NCBI GenBank assembly: GCA_022419385.1
Contig: JAJUBI010000007.1
Span: 2,947,768 to 3,011,767 of the forward strand
Origin: Paraconiothyrium sp. Pb-2020
Taxonomy: Eukaryota; Ascomycota; Dothideomycetes; Pleosporales; Didymosphaeriaceae
Direction: 5' to 3'
Length of the DNA stretch: 64,000 bases
The translations under genes and the position numbers were made by a program. This document shows positions 11,067-22,829 of this stretch, piece by piece; position 1 is the stretch's first letter; every line of letters starts with the position of its first letter. The notes beneath the pieces are model-generated. The model had not been told where the DNA came from. It searched no databases and was given only the letters and a program-made list of their open reading frames with translations.

Positions 11067-12569
11067 AGAGTTGGTACCTCGATCTACCGCATGGCAATCG
11101 CGACCGTGTCGACCAATGGTGTTCGCGTAAATGAGTTGTACCAGTTACTATACGCATCGTCGGCCCCTTGCTTACTGCTCAATGGTCACCTAACAGGGTG
11201 CCGAGCGCGAACTCATTATTGTTTATCACCCTTGCTTGGCAACTCCGGTAGTTCAAAAGTTTATCGTACACTGAATTGGATTCGAACAAGCGAAACTATG
11301 GCTCGGGGTTGACTCTGGTCCTATTCTCGTCGCTCGTTGCACACTCGTTGCGCTGGCAACGTTTGTCATTTGCATCACATGTACCACTCTTACCACGTCC
11401 AGGGCGGGACAGAGTCAGCCTCTCGAAGCCCATGGGGCACCTACTACCTTTCACGAAGAGAACAGCATAAGACTGTGTGTATTTTCGTCGCCGGGGTCGT
11501 CGATATTCGGTACCTATATACTTGTGTATCAGGCAGTCTACTGTGTGCTGTCACCATCGATCGGAGCATGGGCCCCAGCCGTACGACCCCAGCTTATGCA
11601 CCCCGCACAACTTCCGACCCTTAAGTGGGTCTGTAACTTGACGGGATGTTTGGTCTTGTGCAACGTTTCTTCCATGGATGCAAGCATCGAGATGACCGGA
11701 ACGAACTACTTGGACTGCTGTTCCAAAGTCTGAAGCCCATCGAATCGAATTTTTTTTGGATTGATCATTGATCGACTGGAACTACAGCGGCTTGCGGGGC
11801 CGAGTTTCGTTTCACGTTCATTGCTAGGCTAACAGCACAGTAAAGTTCCATCGAAACAGATGTTCGTGGACGTGCTTGATTCGCCGCTAATCGTGCGGCT
11901 GAACGCCACCAATAGCTTGTTGCTTAGCCAACTTGGATTTAGACCGTCGTACTGTTCTAGCTGAACGCTATGTGGTGGCGTATCTCTCAAACAAGTAGCT
12001 ACTTCACTCGGGTCTTATCCAATAGAAAAAGGTGCTTGTACATGATTCTCGCGAAGCTGGCGAGAGGCGCAGGTGCTTAAAACATTGTGTTTCAGCGTGC
12101 AGTAGAGATACCTGTGAAGATGCTATGACGGAAACGAGCATGAAATAACGCGGAGGCTTAACATATTAAGTTCTTTGCGCAGAGTCCTTCCAAGCGTCGG
12201 GCGGATCTACGAGAGGACACCAGCACCAGACACGAGACCTAGTCTTCTCGCAGAGCGAATAGTCCGGACCTACAAGATTAGATCAGCGCCTCGGCGAATT
12301 TACAGCTGGACCGTTTTAGTGAAAGCACTATGGTCATAGTACCTATAACGCAGGTCCAAAGAGCTGGCCGAGTCAGCCAGCCTCCTCAAACGCCAGTTAC
12401 ACGATGAACGCGGTTGTGGTACAAATAGTCTGTGATGCCAGCGGGGATTTTCATCCTTCTTCCTTCAACCTCAGATAACATTCCATCTATATCATCCCAG
12501 CCTCAGACGCATTGCATCTGCTTCTCTTCACCGGCTCCGGGTTCCACACTTACACGGATTCCTGCCACA
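11067..12569. other. Long intergenic region, no gene seen
   Basis: About 1.5 kb with only short frames lacking motifs. It contains a T-run near 11752-11758. The part before 12570 probably includes the leader of the GPI-protein gene: CT-rich sequence around 12450-12530. Confidence 0.35.
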
Positions 12570-13457
12570 ATGCACCACCTCATTCTTACTCTGGCCGCTG
12601 CTGCGTCCTACGTCTCTGCCCAGACCACCGAAAGTACGCCTGCTAGCAGCTCAGCATCTGCTAGCCACTCTTCCATTGGAGCAATTGTACCCATCGGAGA
12701 GAAATGTACACCTGGTGGCACCCCTTGCGCTCTAGGTGCAAACTGTTATGCCACCAACTCCATGCTGCAGACCATCTGCGGTAATTTCCAAGCAACATGC
12801 ACCAGCGATCAACAGTGTGCCTTCAACAAATGTAATCAAGGCTTCTGCAATGGCGCACTGCTATCATCCGCATCCTCGTCTGCAACTGCACCACCAGCCA
12901 CCAGCTCCGCTGCCTGCCCTGCGCCTGGTTCGACCGACAGCCAAGGACGCTATAGCTGCAACCCAGCTCATCAGTATCCTTCGGGCGTACAATGCCGACT
13001 AGTTGACGGCTGCTACTTCTTATCGTCGACCCTTCCATCCTCAACGTCGAGCGCGCCGACGACTCTACCCACCGCACCAGCTGGCACCCTTCCACTCGGC
13101 GCGCAGTGCGATCCTTACGTCGAACCATCGCAATGTGCTGGCGGTGCGCAATGCTGGGCCTCAAACTCTATGCTTATTGCAGCATGCGGCAACTTCAACG
13201 CTGCTTGCACTAAAGATTCCGAGTGCGCTTTCAACACTTGCAACAACGGCCTTTGCAATGGTCTGAAGCCTTCCGTGAAGCCCTCCGGTAGTTACAATGC
13301 CACATCGACCGCGCATTCCACCGGTCATGGAGCGTCTAGCACACCGACAAGTAGCTACCATGGTCCCAGTTTCACTGGTGCCGCGACTCTATCGCGTGCG
13401 AGCGAGGCGGGTGGAATTATCGCTGCGCTATTTGCGGCAGTCGCTTGGGTTGTGTAA
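12570..13457 (+). CDS. GPI-anchored cell-surface protein with duplicated 8-Cys module
   Basis: Single exon, 295 residues from the ATG at 12570 (an open frame upstream lacks signal-like sequence, whereas the protein from 12570 begins with a clear signal peptide MHHLILTLAAAASYVSA). It contains two copies of a cysteine module, each with eight Cys, starting VPIGEKC and LPLGAQC. They share the pattern NSMLxxxCGNFxAxC, then CAFNxCNxGxCNG. A shorter four-Cys segment lies between them, flanked by Ser/Thr-rich linkers. The C-terminus is Ser/Thr-rich and ends in a hydrophobic tail (GGIIAALFAAVAWVV) after a small-residue stretch, as expected for GPI attachment. The protein probably sits in the membrane or wall; the ligand is unknown. 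Confidence 0.8.
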   Translation: MHHLILTLAAAASYVSAQTTESTPASSSASASHSSIGAIVPIGEKCTPGGTPCALGANCYATNSMLQTICGNFQATCTSDQQCAFNKCNQGFCNGALLSSASSSATAPPATSSAACPAPGSTDSQGRYSCNPAHQYPSGVQCRLVDGCYFLSSTLPSSTSSAPTTLPTAPAGTLPLGAQCDPYVEPSQCAGGAQCWASNSMLIAACGNFNAACTKDSECAFNTCNNGLCNGLKPSVKPSGSYNATSTAHSTGHGASSTPTSSYHGPSFTGAATLSRASEAGGIIAALFAAVAWVV

Positions 13458-14288
13458 ATGATGTATATGTTGAAGACGAGTGTGTGCAGTGGCACAAGGA
13501 TAATGCTATGGTTTTGGTGACGTAATGGCAAGATTTACATAGTAATGATATGTAGTTATTCGATTGTTAATTGTATTCAGTAACAAGTGTAAATTATTGT
13601 CGCCTTTGAACTGAAGAGCAACTTCAGCTAGTGTCGCCGGCTACACTACCCAATCCTCCCTTATTTCCGCGTACACCTTCCCCATCGTCTCGCATTTCCC
13701 TCTTCCTCCCAAAAACGCTAGGGTAGTTCATCAATCAGAAGATAGCTTGCAGATACATGTGGGTCTAATAAGCGATGCCTTGTTGCAGTCGCATACAATA
13801 CGAGTACGTCGTATTTCACGTCGGCATACGACGAAGCGAAAGCCATCCTGGTCAACGCCGACGAATGAAAGCTAACGACACCTCACATCACGAAGATACA
13901 TCGACATTCTAGGATTTGTACCATGTCAATTGGGCACCTACGCTCGGTGGAAGATGACGCGGATTCATCAAAGATGCACCGAGTCCCCACATTCCGAGCG
14001 CTTTTCCCCACATTATGTGCGCGTCTATTGCGGCTGCTTTCGACGTGATGAAATATTTGTCTCGTTATGGACAGTGGACTCAGTACCCCCTGGGGAACCT
14101 CGTACGCTAAGTCAAGAGAATCATTGATGCTCGGTCTGTACCTGCGCTTGATTCATCTTCCCCGCGTTTCGGCAAATTTGACGGGACTTCCGAACGATAT
14201 CATAAGATGAGATGGTACATAGATCTAGGAAGCTCAGCTCTGAAGAGGAGCTTTAAAGCTGTTCTCAGTGAGTGCATCTACGACAGCC
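13458..14288. other. Intergenic region, no gene seen
   Basis: Between two plus-strand genes. AT-rich just after the upstream stop (13490-13600), then mixed sequence. The small open frames at 13930 and 14207 have no support; the latter overlaps the signal-peptide exon of the next gene in another frame. Confidence 0.35.
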
Positions 14289-16889
14289 ATGATGATGATG
14301 GGACTCAAGTCGTTGGTAATTGCAACATGTTTATGGGCTACATGGACATACGCGTAAGTAGATATTGTGAGGATGTTTTGAACACCATGGCTGATCGTCG
14401 TGCATAGTTTCGTTGACTACGGCAATGTCTACCCGATCAAACATTTTGACAGCAACGCCACCGGAACAACGTCCGGGTCGTTGTACAAAAACGGTACCTC
14501 AATAATTTTGTCACCGTCCAAGCCAGCTGTCACTCTCGATTATGGAACCGAAGTGGCAGGCTTTGCATTCTTCGCGGTGACTAACAATGGCGCTGCTGCA
14601 CAGATCGAAGTTAGGTATTCGGAGTCTTTGGTGGCACTCTCGCATGAAAATGCTGATGGTCCTTGGACTTTCTCGAATGGCCTCTCCGGCACATTTCGGG
14701 TGGAAACGTTCGAGGTGACTGAATCCGGGAGTCTGGAAAGTTTCTTCGTGCAGGGCGGGCAGAGATGGCAGTCTATTCGGTTGCTCACCAATGGCACGAT
14801 CACTATTGAACGTATTGGGTTCAGAGCAACAAGCGAGCATACAGACCTAGACAGGCTTCCAGGATATATGGAGACCAGCAATGACACATACAACAAAGTC
14901 TTCGACCTTGGAGGACGCGTGGCGCAAATCGCGTGCGTTGATGCCGGCAACGCACCATCTACTTGGGAACTCACTCATGAAGGGGCGCTTGTTCGAGGCC
15001 AAGCAAGCGCGCAGTCTGCGAAAGGCGTTCTACTGAATCCTGCAAATTACACTTTGGAATTCGACACAAAAGTCGTCAGAGGCGGAGTAGGATGGAGGAT
15101 CGCCAGCGCTTCTCAACCCTTAGGGCCTTACTTCGTCTTAACCTCCAATTACCCTGAAGATACTACGTTCAAAAACACGAACAGAATACTCCTACCACCC
15201 AATACCTTACTTTTCAACAACGGGTGGAGCATAGTCAACCAAACAACCCTGTTAGTACCAGCGAATCAGCAATTTCCTATAGATATCTCACTTGAGGAAG
15301 GGAAATGGTACCGCATCAGCACATCCATCGAGGAAGAGGGATACCGTGTGCGACTGGACGGAGAAGAGCTCGCTCTCATACCCCTTCCTCCACCGAACAC
15401 CAGCCCCACTTTTGGCTCAAGCTCTGTTTATTCAGGCAGTTGGGGTTTTGGTGGCTATCAAGACCATGTCTCCGTCTTCACCAACGTTTCTGTAACATCC
15501 AGCAATGGAACCCAACTCTACCAAAACAACTTGGCTTCAAACGACACACTTGTTGAGTATGGTGTTGCACCCCTCGACCATTCCGTCTGCCTCGATGGCG
15601 CGAAACGTGATCGCCTTGTATGGACTGGAGACTTCTATCATACAGTCCGCGTGGTAGCGCAGACTACTGCGCAATTGGGTCATATACTGGGTAGCATCGA
15701 CAAGGTTCTAGGCTACCAAGTCAAATCCGGTCCTTATGCTGGCTTCGTAGCAATTAGTCCAGCACTTGGGACCCGACCGGAATATGCAGAAGCGTATCAG
15801 GGATTCAAAGGCTTGATTGACTACCAAGATCTCTTCTTAGCTGGTATTGCGGAGTATTTCCGGTATACCGGCAACACTGGAGGATTAAAAGCACGATGGA
15901 GTCAGATCAGGAAAATTGCAGAAGCGAAACTCGCTTTCGTCGACCCCGTCTCTGGTCTTGTGGCCGGTAGTGGCGAGGTAACGACTCCATATTGGTTCCT
16001 TGGTCCTGCCAACGGAAGTGCAGTCTCAGGACTGTTTGCGTTCGCACTGCGCCGGCTTGTACCTCTTGCTATGGCGTTAAACGACACAGAAGCTGCTGAA
16101 GCCTTCAATTCAACTGCTTTCAAATTGAACGATGCAATCAACGAACGCCTCTGGAACCCGAATCTGGGAACGTACTCCTTGAGTTTGGGTTCGCCTGGGA
16201 ATTTCTCCCTCACTGGCATTGCCTGGGCGATCCTGTCCGGTGCAGCGAACAGTACCCGAATAAGCTCATCACTCGCAAAGCTCGAAGAACTCCGTTTTGG
16301 TCCGGGATATAGGACTTCCTCTACAGAAGCCGAATCTAACGACTACCAACTTGCACCAAATCCGTCTGGCTTCCTCCTTGAAGCCTTATTCCAATCATAC
16401 CTCGACTATGGCAGCGACAGCGCGTCTGCTGCATCGCATCTCCTTGGTGGCCTTTGGGGTAGTATGGTGAATAATGACTCATACTATTCCGGTGCAAGCT
16501 GGGAGTATGTGAAGCCTGATGGTTCGCCTGGGCTTGACTTGTACACGAGTTTAGCGCACCCGTGGGGTGCAGCTCCCTCTTACGTGTTGCCTGAGTATTT
16601 ATTGGGTGTCCGTCCGATTGCACCTGGATACAAGACCTTTGTGATCAATCCTGCTATTGGCTTCCTTGATTTGAAAGAAGCGAGCGGTAGGGTACCTACC
16701 CCCTTCGGCGCGATCAAGGCAGGATGGACTGTGAACGCAACGCATGCTGTCATTGGTATTACTGTTCCAGAGGGAATGGCAGGTGTATTTAAAGTTCCGC
16801 CGAAATGGAGGATCGATGGAACCAACAGTTCGACCGGTGGAGCAGAACTTTTGCCAGGACAAAGCCAGATCACGCTGTGTCTAGTTTGA
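14289..16889 (+). CDS. Secreted GH78 alpha-L-rhamnosidase-like glycoside hydrolase
   Basis: Exon 1 (14289-14353) starts with four consecutive ATG codons and encodes a signal peptide (GLKSLVIATCLWATWTYA). A 54-base intron (gtaagt...catag) joins it to exon 2 (14408-16889), giving 848 residues. The (alpha/alpha)6-barrel domain follows, with the GH78 hallmark CLDGAKRDRLVWTGDF at roughly residues 415-430; the aspartate and RDR belong to the active-site region of the family. N-terminal to it lie beta-sandwich segments, including an apparent insertion (from about NPANYTLEFDTKV to HVSVFTNVSV) that resembles a laminin-G/concanavalin-type module. The C-terminal beta-domain contains HPWGAAPSYVLPEYLLGV, also typical of GH78. 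It carries many N-glycosylation sequons. The likely action is removal of terminal rhamnose from pectin (RG-I) side chains or plant glycosides; the exact substrate is not determinable. Confidence 0.9.
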
Positions 16890-17271
16890 GGTATTCTCTA
16901 CGACACTTGTTCTATCGATATATCTATGTGGATAAAAGTCAACTGTGCAAGTAATGCAGAAATTGATGATAATGAAACAGCCTATGCTGAGCCGTTCACA
17001 CACCTGTACAACAACCTCAAACAGCGCTCCTGGTTAATCAACCGATCTCAAGCCGCAAAGTGTAATCTTTGTTTCGTAAGAGCAACGATTACTGAAGTCT
17101 TCGGCTGATGGTGAGAGAGCGTGTCTCTGTAACGCCTCTCATCGGATCACATCCCGATCAAACATTGGCGAATGCCTAGTAGCAATCGGGCTGCTCAAAG
17201 TCCAGCAGCGACAATCACACTCCATTTCGCAAACACAATGCCTGACATCGCCGAACTCGTTCGCCTTGACT
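16890..17271. other. Intergenic region between convergent genes
   Basis: Holds the 3' ends of the GH78 gene (plus) and the small unknown gene (minus). Nothing else seen. Confidence 0.35.
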
Positions 17272-17905
17272 CTAGAAGGTTGAAATGTCAGTATCATCAG
17301 ATAAAGCGGGCATAGGCATGTTCTCGTACACTTTGATGTCCTTGGGGCGCTTATTCCTACGTCCAACCCTTCCACTGAAAGTCCTCGTGACATCCCTCGG
17401 AAGACCCTTGATAACGCTAACGCTATCTGTTCGCTTCATTGCCGTCGGGATGGACATTGGAACTGCACTGTAGAGCGACATAGCACCATCGTAGCCGAAA
17501 TCGTATGCTGAAGGCCGGGGCGAGGGGGATTGAAGCGTGCTGCCGCTAGCAAAGTTATGCAACAGCGCGCTCTTGTATGCGGGGGATGCAGTACTACCGG
17601 TGGAGGTTGGAGCCGAGGTCGAGGTATATTTTCCCCACCCGAAGGGAGATTTGATGGAAGAGGTTGTCGATGGTGTAGGGCGGGCAGACCGAAGCGCGCA
17701 GCCTTTGTCGTGGGGGCAGTTGCAATCTTTTATAGTGTCAGTATTTGTATTAACGGACATTTCAAACGAGGGCCCACATACTGGGGGAGCGGATCCGCTT
17801 GCAAGGGCACCTGTGCGACGACGATGCGGAAGGCGTGGAAGGCTCATGCACAGAGAGGCGCTGAGTGTTAATCGGTGGAGGCTTCCTGCGTGCAGGTGAA
17901 GTCAT
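17272..17905 (-). CDS. Unknown 192-residue protein with N-terminal Cys cluster
   Basis: Minus-strand exons are 17905-17782 and 17726-17272. The 55-base intron has textbook signals (gtatgt, branch actgac, ataaaag) and joins RIRSPS to NCNCPHDKGC. The protein starts MTSPARRKPPP, has a basic N-terminus with CPCK, then CNCPHDKGC, a Ser/Thr/Pro-rich middle, and a basic segment GRVGRRNKRPKDIKVYENMP near the end. There is no signal peptide or membrane segment. The closely spaced Cys/His could bind a metal, but no named zinc finger fits. I do not recognise the family. An alternative unspliced reading starting at 17847 would give 191 residues but ignores the strong intron signals. Confidence 0.6.
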
Positions 17906-19080
17906 GTCTGAAGTCAATGCAGCTAAGAAGTATAAAGTCTGCAAGATTCCCAGCAGGAATGCGTAAAAGGATGGTATGAGCTAGGTTGATGCGGCCGCGA
18001 CGTCAGGGTGGTTTGCACAAAACTGTGTGAATGCGACTCTCGAGGCGTTCGGACTATTTATGAAGGTGTGGCAGCGCATCGACCCTGAAAACAGGCCTAT
18101 ACTCGAATGGATCCAGTTGATTGGCACAAGTGTCGCTGAAATCGTCTCTTTAAAGTCAACCAAGGGCGCGCAAAGACCCCTCCCTCGACATATCATACTT
18201 ACTTGCACTGCCAATTAAACTTTGAATGATCGGTATGCGCGCACTTAGTATGGCGTATACATAGCAGTCACTTCGAGTAAAGATAGGTAAAAATGTATCT
18301 TCTCCGTCCATCATGTCCCTTACGATGTAGCCAACTCCAGGAGAGGCGCGGACATACGTTCCACACAGTATAGATCGCGAGGCTTCTAGGTTTGATGATG
18401 ACACGGTCCCCCACTCGGCGTATGAAACCTGAATCTATGATGATACTCAATTTTTTTACGTTAGAGTCGAACCTCGAGGAGTCTCGTACAGGCTGGCCCT
18501 TATTTTATAGCAACGCAGCAGGTACGAGGATCTTCGTCCCTGTCCCATGCTGCTGACCACAAGACGCAATTTTAGGGGCATAACTCCGAGCGAGAACAAA
18601 CAAAGCGACAGCGCCGGTGCTGGATGTGACATCTCTCGATCAGGCGATACCAGTCCGTATAATGATTTGGCGTGCAGATCTCAGGTTGGTTGTATTGGTC
18701 TGTTATAATGCCGATGTGGGGTGGATCTGGATCAGAATCATTTATTCTCCAAGTAGTCTCCATGAGGGCCTCAATAGTGTACAATCAATAGAGTAGGTAT
18801 GCCGAGGAATGTATCCAGTATTCGCAGCTGTCTCCACAGGTGACGAAGAAATACGCAGGGATACGCTATGGTCAATTAGCGTAGCTGAGCGAGCCCATGA
18901 GGGAGAATGGTAGTGAGGTAAATGATCGCGTTGGACTTTTAAAGCCTTTGAAAAGAAGCTACGTCTATGTGTGTCGGCAGTTAGTGAGCGCACACGGTGT
19001 CCACCTTACAAAGCGCTGCCGACAGTCATGCTACGTGGTGGTTCGCCCGTATTTGTGACGACTAGCCCCCGACGTAGTTT

Positions 19081-19096
19081 CCGACCGACCGACCGA
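19081..19096. repeat. Tandem tetranucleotide (ccga)4
   Basis: Four uninterrupted copies of ccga. Simple microsatellite, no coding context. Confidence 0.6.
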
Positions 19097-19274
19097 GGGC
19101 CTACCTTAGACGGCTTGAGAACACGTCCAGCAACATAATCGCGATGGTGAGCTCAATCAATCTACGGGGCGCGCGGCTACACGGCGAGATAGATGTGTGG
19201 TATTTGTGACAAGTTGAGCGGCTGCGGCTCCGGCGCACCGGGTTCACACAGACCACGCGGGGTTGTACAACCAA

Positions 19275-19298
19275 CCCCTCCACCCCTCCACCCCTCCC
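19275..19298. repeat. Tandem 8-base repeat (cccctcca)3
   Basis: Three copies of cccctcca, the last with one mismatch, in a pyrimidine-rich patch upstream of the reductase gene. Confidence 0.6.
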
Positions 19299-19711
19299 TG
19301 CTCGATCGCCATCTTCATCCATCTCAACTTGTCTAACTACGACGCCAGAACGATTCATTGTGACGCTGGATGCAAGTGGCGCTGACAGAACTGCATAGCT
19401 TCAAGCGCCGGGTCATCGCCATCAATCTTCATGTCCGGTTTCTACGGTGCCGCCAGGATTTGATTTGGTCCATGCATGTATGCGGTAATGCACGCTTGTC
19501 GCTCGCGTACCCTTTATGGATGCATGCCCCGTTGCGACAAGGTGTTGATACATGTGCAGCAGGTACATGCCGCGCCTAGGCGCTTGCTCTCTATCTGGGC
19601 AAGACTCTCCTTGTGTTTCCTTTTCTCATTTAAGTGGGATGTTCTCGCGATCGTCCTCCCGTTTCTCATCTCTTCCCTTGTCTCTTGATTGAGTTCTTAA
19701 CATCGATCACT

Positions 19712-20877
19712 ATGTCTTTTACGTCTTCTGACATCGTCTTCGTTACCGGTGCCAACGGCCATACCGCACAACGTATAGTGGATCAATTACTTGCCATCCC
19801 AGATGGTCCCAAGGTTCGCGCTTCAGTTCGTTCCGATGCTTCCGGATCTGTGATTCGTGAACATTATCCGGAACATACCTCCAGTGGTCGTCTTGAAGTG
19901 ACCCAGGTCACTGATATCCAGGACCCAAACTCCTTTGACACGGTCATGCAAGGTGTTACACATGTTGCGCACATTGCGTCGCCGTTCGTGCTGCAAGTCG
20001 AGGACATAGAAAGAGATCTTCTGAAGCCCGCTATCGAAGGCACAAGAGGCGTTCTGAAGGCAGCACTGAAGCAGCCAACAATCAAGAGCATCGTGGTTAC
20101 CGGCTCTTTCGCAAACATTGCTGACGCAAAAGGTGGATACCGTACAGGATATACGTACACCAACAAGGACTTTAACCCGATTACCTACGAAGAAGCCAAG
20201 GACCCAAATCTAGACATGACGCAATTTCCCGAACTACATCGCCATTTCGCCCGGTACATGGCTTCGAAGAGGTGCGCCGAAGCGGCCATGTGGGAATTCT
20301 ATGACAAGGAGAAGCCGTCATGGACGCTGAACACCATCAACACAGCATGGGTTGGTGGACCGTACGTTTTGCCGCTCCCAAGCATTGCAAAGGCTAGCAC
20401 CAGTACCGGCTTCTTGTACGGTCTCGCGACTGGAGCAAACATACCACCGCAAGAATGGCCGACCTGGATTGACGTTCGAGACGTGGCAAAAGCGCATATC
20501 AACGCGCTGCAGAAGCCCAATCTCAACAAAGCCAGGATTTTGATTGGTGGCCATAGGATTGGATATGATCAGGTAAAGGGATAGATCGATTTGGTGTAGA
20601 TGTTGCTAACTGCAATAATAGATCGCTGACATTGCTGCAAAGATCCCGGGTGCAACACCCTCGCAGACCAGGAACAATTTTGACATGGTGAGGCCCCTGA
20701 TAGCGGTAACCTGGCTTGCATTGTAGCTGACTTCTGCTACAGGAAAAGCTGTTCTACATTGACAACTCCTCTGCCGAACTAGTCGATATCAAGGAGTCGG
20801 ATCTTGTTCCAGTCGAACAAACAGTGGTCGAGACCATTAAGTATTTCCTCGACCTTGAAGGGAAGAGCAAAGTCTGA
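19712..20877 (+). CDS. NAD(P)-dependent extended SDR reductase (Gre2/dihydroflavonol-reductase-like)
   Basis: Exons 19712-20572, 20622-20687 and 20743-20877 give 353 residues; both introns are about 50 bases with clean GT-AG ends. The N-terminus has the Rossmann nucleotide-binding motif VTGANGHTA (residues 11-19). VVTGSFANI holds the catalytic-serine region, and Y182-x3-K186 (YMASK) is the active-site pair. The order and length fit the extended SDR group that includes yeast Gre2 methylglyoxal/ketone reductase and plant dihydroflavonol reductases. It probably reduces a small carbonyl compound in the cytosol; substrate not determinable. There is no signal peptide. The ATG is preceded by a long CT-rich leader. 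Confidence 0.88.
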
Positions 20878-21217
20878 GAAAGGAACACCTCAAGGGTTCA
20901 GATGAATGTAAAGCATCGTAGGCTCAGGTACAGTCCAACAAAGACGATCCTCGTCTCAGTCGCTTACCTGCCGCTTGGCAGGCTTTGAAATGTGCTTCAT
21001 CATGTTCTATTCCATATCCACCGTCCCCCTCGATTGCCTCTATTTCTTGTTGTTGGTAGATGGGGACGTCAAGACTTGCACCTTCCCGTTCTCACTCAGG
21101 CACTTGTTATCACGTGACTACTGGGTACGGAAAGCGCGCCTGCTCAACTCGACGCAACTCACCATCTCTTTCTCACCTTTTCACCTTGCTCGCCAATTGC
21201 GGCCACTCACCCACAAG

Positions 21218-22829
21218 ATGACAGAGAGCGCCACGACTGTGACGGCTACGGCTCCTGCAGCCTCGACAACACATGCTTTGAACGGCGACGACGCACCCCA
21301 GTGGCGGGTCGAGCATGCCGTTTCCGGTCAAGCAACTTGTAATCAAGCATCTTGCAAGCGTAACGGTTCAAAGATCAAGCAGGGTGAACTACGTGTCGGT
21401 ACTCATACGTGGCACGATGTAGAGGAGAAGTACTACTGGGCATGGCGGCATTGGTGAGTGAACATTGAGAGCAGCTTCCGTTGCGTCCCTCGTCTTCAAG
21501 GGGGTCCTTTTCCCTTTTGAGCGCAATTTGACTAGCGAACAGGGGATGTGCCACTCCACACCAGATCCGTGGGCTCAAGTCATTGTCCGACGGCGAGGTG
21601 GCGAAGGTGCCGGGCTACAAACACATCAGTGAAGAGAGTCGAGAGCAACTGGCGCTCGCATTGGGAGAGGGCAAGGTGACTGATAAAGAGTTCAGAGATA
21701 TTCGCCCGGATCTTGTGAAGACCGGCGGCTATCAGGGTGAGATTCGAGACGCCATCGGTTACAAGGTAGAAGTCACGCCGTCAGCTAGGGCAGGCTGTCG
21801 TGGAGCTGCTTGCAAAGAGCTAGGAACCAAGATCACGAAAGGCAAACTCCGCTTGGGTATACTGAGGATGTTCGATGGCGAACATGCGTCGTTCGTGTAC
21901 AAACACTGGTAAGTAAGCTGACTGCTAACTCAGCCATACATGTGTCCTGCGCATCACTAACCAGAATCAGGAAATGTGTATCAGATTACGACCTCTCTTC
22001 GATCAAGAACTACACTCAATACGAGGTACTTGGTGGTATCGACAGCCTGCCCAAGGCCTACAAGGCTGCTGTGTTGGAATCTCTGGAGAAAGGCGAGGTT
22101 ATAGTGCCACCAGAGTCGGATGTACCAGCCCTCGCGAAGAAGTCCCGCGCCAAGAAGAAGAGAATACCAGATACAGAAGACGATACTAGCGCTGGAGAGG
22201 CGGTCCCCAAGAAGAGGTCGCGAAATGGCAAAACGAAGGCAGAGCCAGTAGATGATAGTGTCACTGAAGAGGCGGCTGCCAAGATCAAAGCCCAGGAGGA
22301 GAAGACGGCAAACGATGACTTCGACGGAACAGGAACACATCCACTAAGGAGGAGTGCCCGGCAGTCCACTCGTACCGCTACCACCATCAAAGAACAGACA
22401 GAAAAGTCTACACCGAGGGAGTCTAAGCGTGGTAAGAACGATCAGGCTGCTTCTGGTGACAAGAGTGCTGTAGAGGGAATGGCACACACCATGCTAGAGA
22501 AGGATCAGAAGCGGCAGGCGGTTGCAGCTGACGCTACTACCAAGAAGAGTCCCAAGGGGAAAGCCAAGAAGGCTGTTTCCAAGAAGAAGCGCGACCGAAC
22601 AGCTGCTGCTACTGCTTTTGCGGATGTGAAGGACGAAGCCGGAGAGGAAGCAGGCGAAGCTATACCCAGGACGACAGGTTCCCGCGATGTGCCCGGTGCG
22701 GCCTACGCTGCAGCTATGGCAGAGGTAAGGGCATCTTTCAGCAGTCCCTACGACCCTGATACATACATCGCAGAGCTTAGGGCGTACATGCGGGAAAACG
22801 CCAACAGGACGCCCATTCCGCGCTACTAG
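21218..22829 (+). CDS. Protein with two PARP-type zinc fingers and basic C-terminal region
   Basis: Exons 21218-21453, 21543-21908 and 21971-22829 give 486 residues. Finger 1 uses C41, C46, H78 and C81 (ATCNQASC...WRHWGC); finger 2 uses C164, C169, H200 and C203 (AGCRGAAC...YKHWKC). Each finger is followed by a similar helical segment (PGYKHISEESREQLALALGEG and GIDSLPKAYKAAVLESLEKGE), so the whole module looks duplicated, and both introns interrupt at the same codon of each finger (the Trp of HW). The remaining ~250 residues are Lys/Glu/Ala-rich with nuclear-localisation-like clusters (KKSRAKKKR, PKKRSR). No PARP catalytic domain is present. PARP-type fingers bind DNA breaks or ends in known proteins; stand-alone finger proteins occur in fission yeast. 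A nuclear DNA-binding role is inferred. Confidence 0.85.

Larger units (their letters stand above)
17906..19711. other. 1.8 kb intergenic region with short tandem repeats
   Basis: No gene could be supported. It contains ccga repeats at 19081-19096, an 8-base cccctcca repeat at 19275-19298, and a pyrimidine-rich stretch at 19610-19690 directly before the next ATG, which is typical of a fungal core promoter. Confidence 0.4.

Noticed and set aside
11270..11300. tRNA T-arm-like sequence (ggattcgaac)
   Set aside because: Flanking bases cannot form the T-stem on either strand and there is no anticodon or D-arm upstream.
18027..18218. Plus-strand frame reading FMKVWQRIDPENRP
   Set aside because: Short, no splice partners, no ATG context support; left as non-coding.
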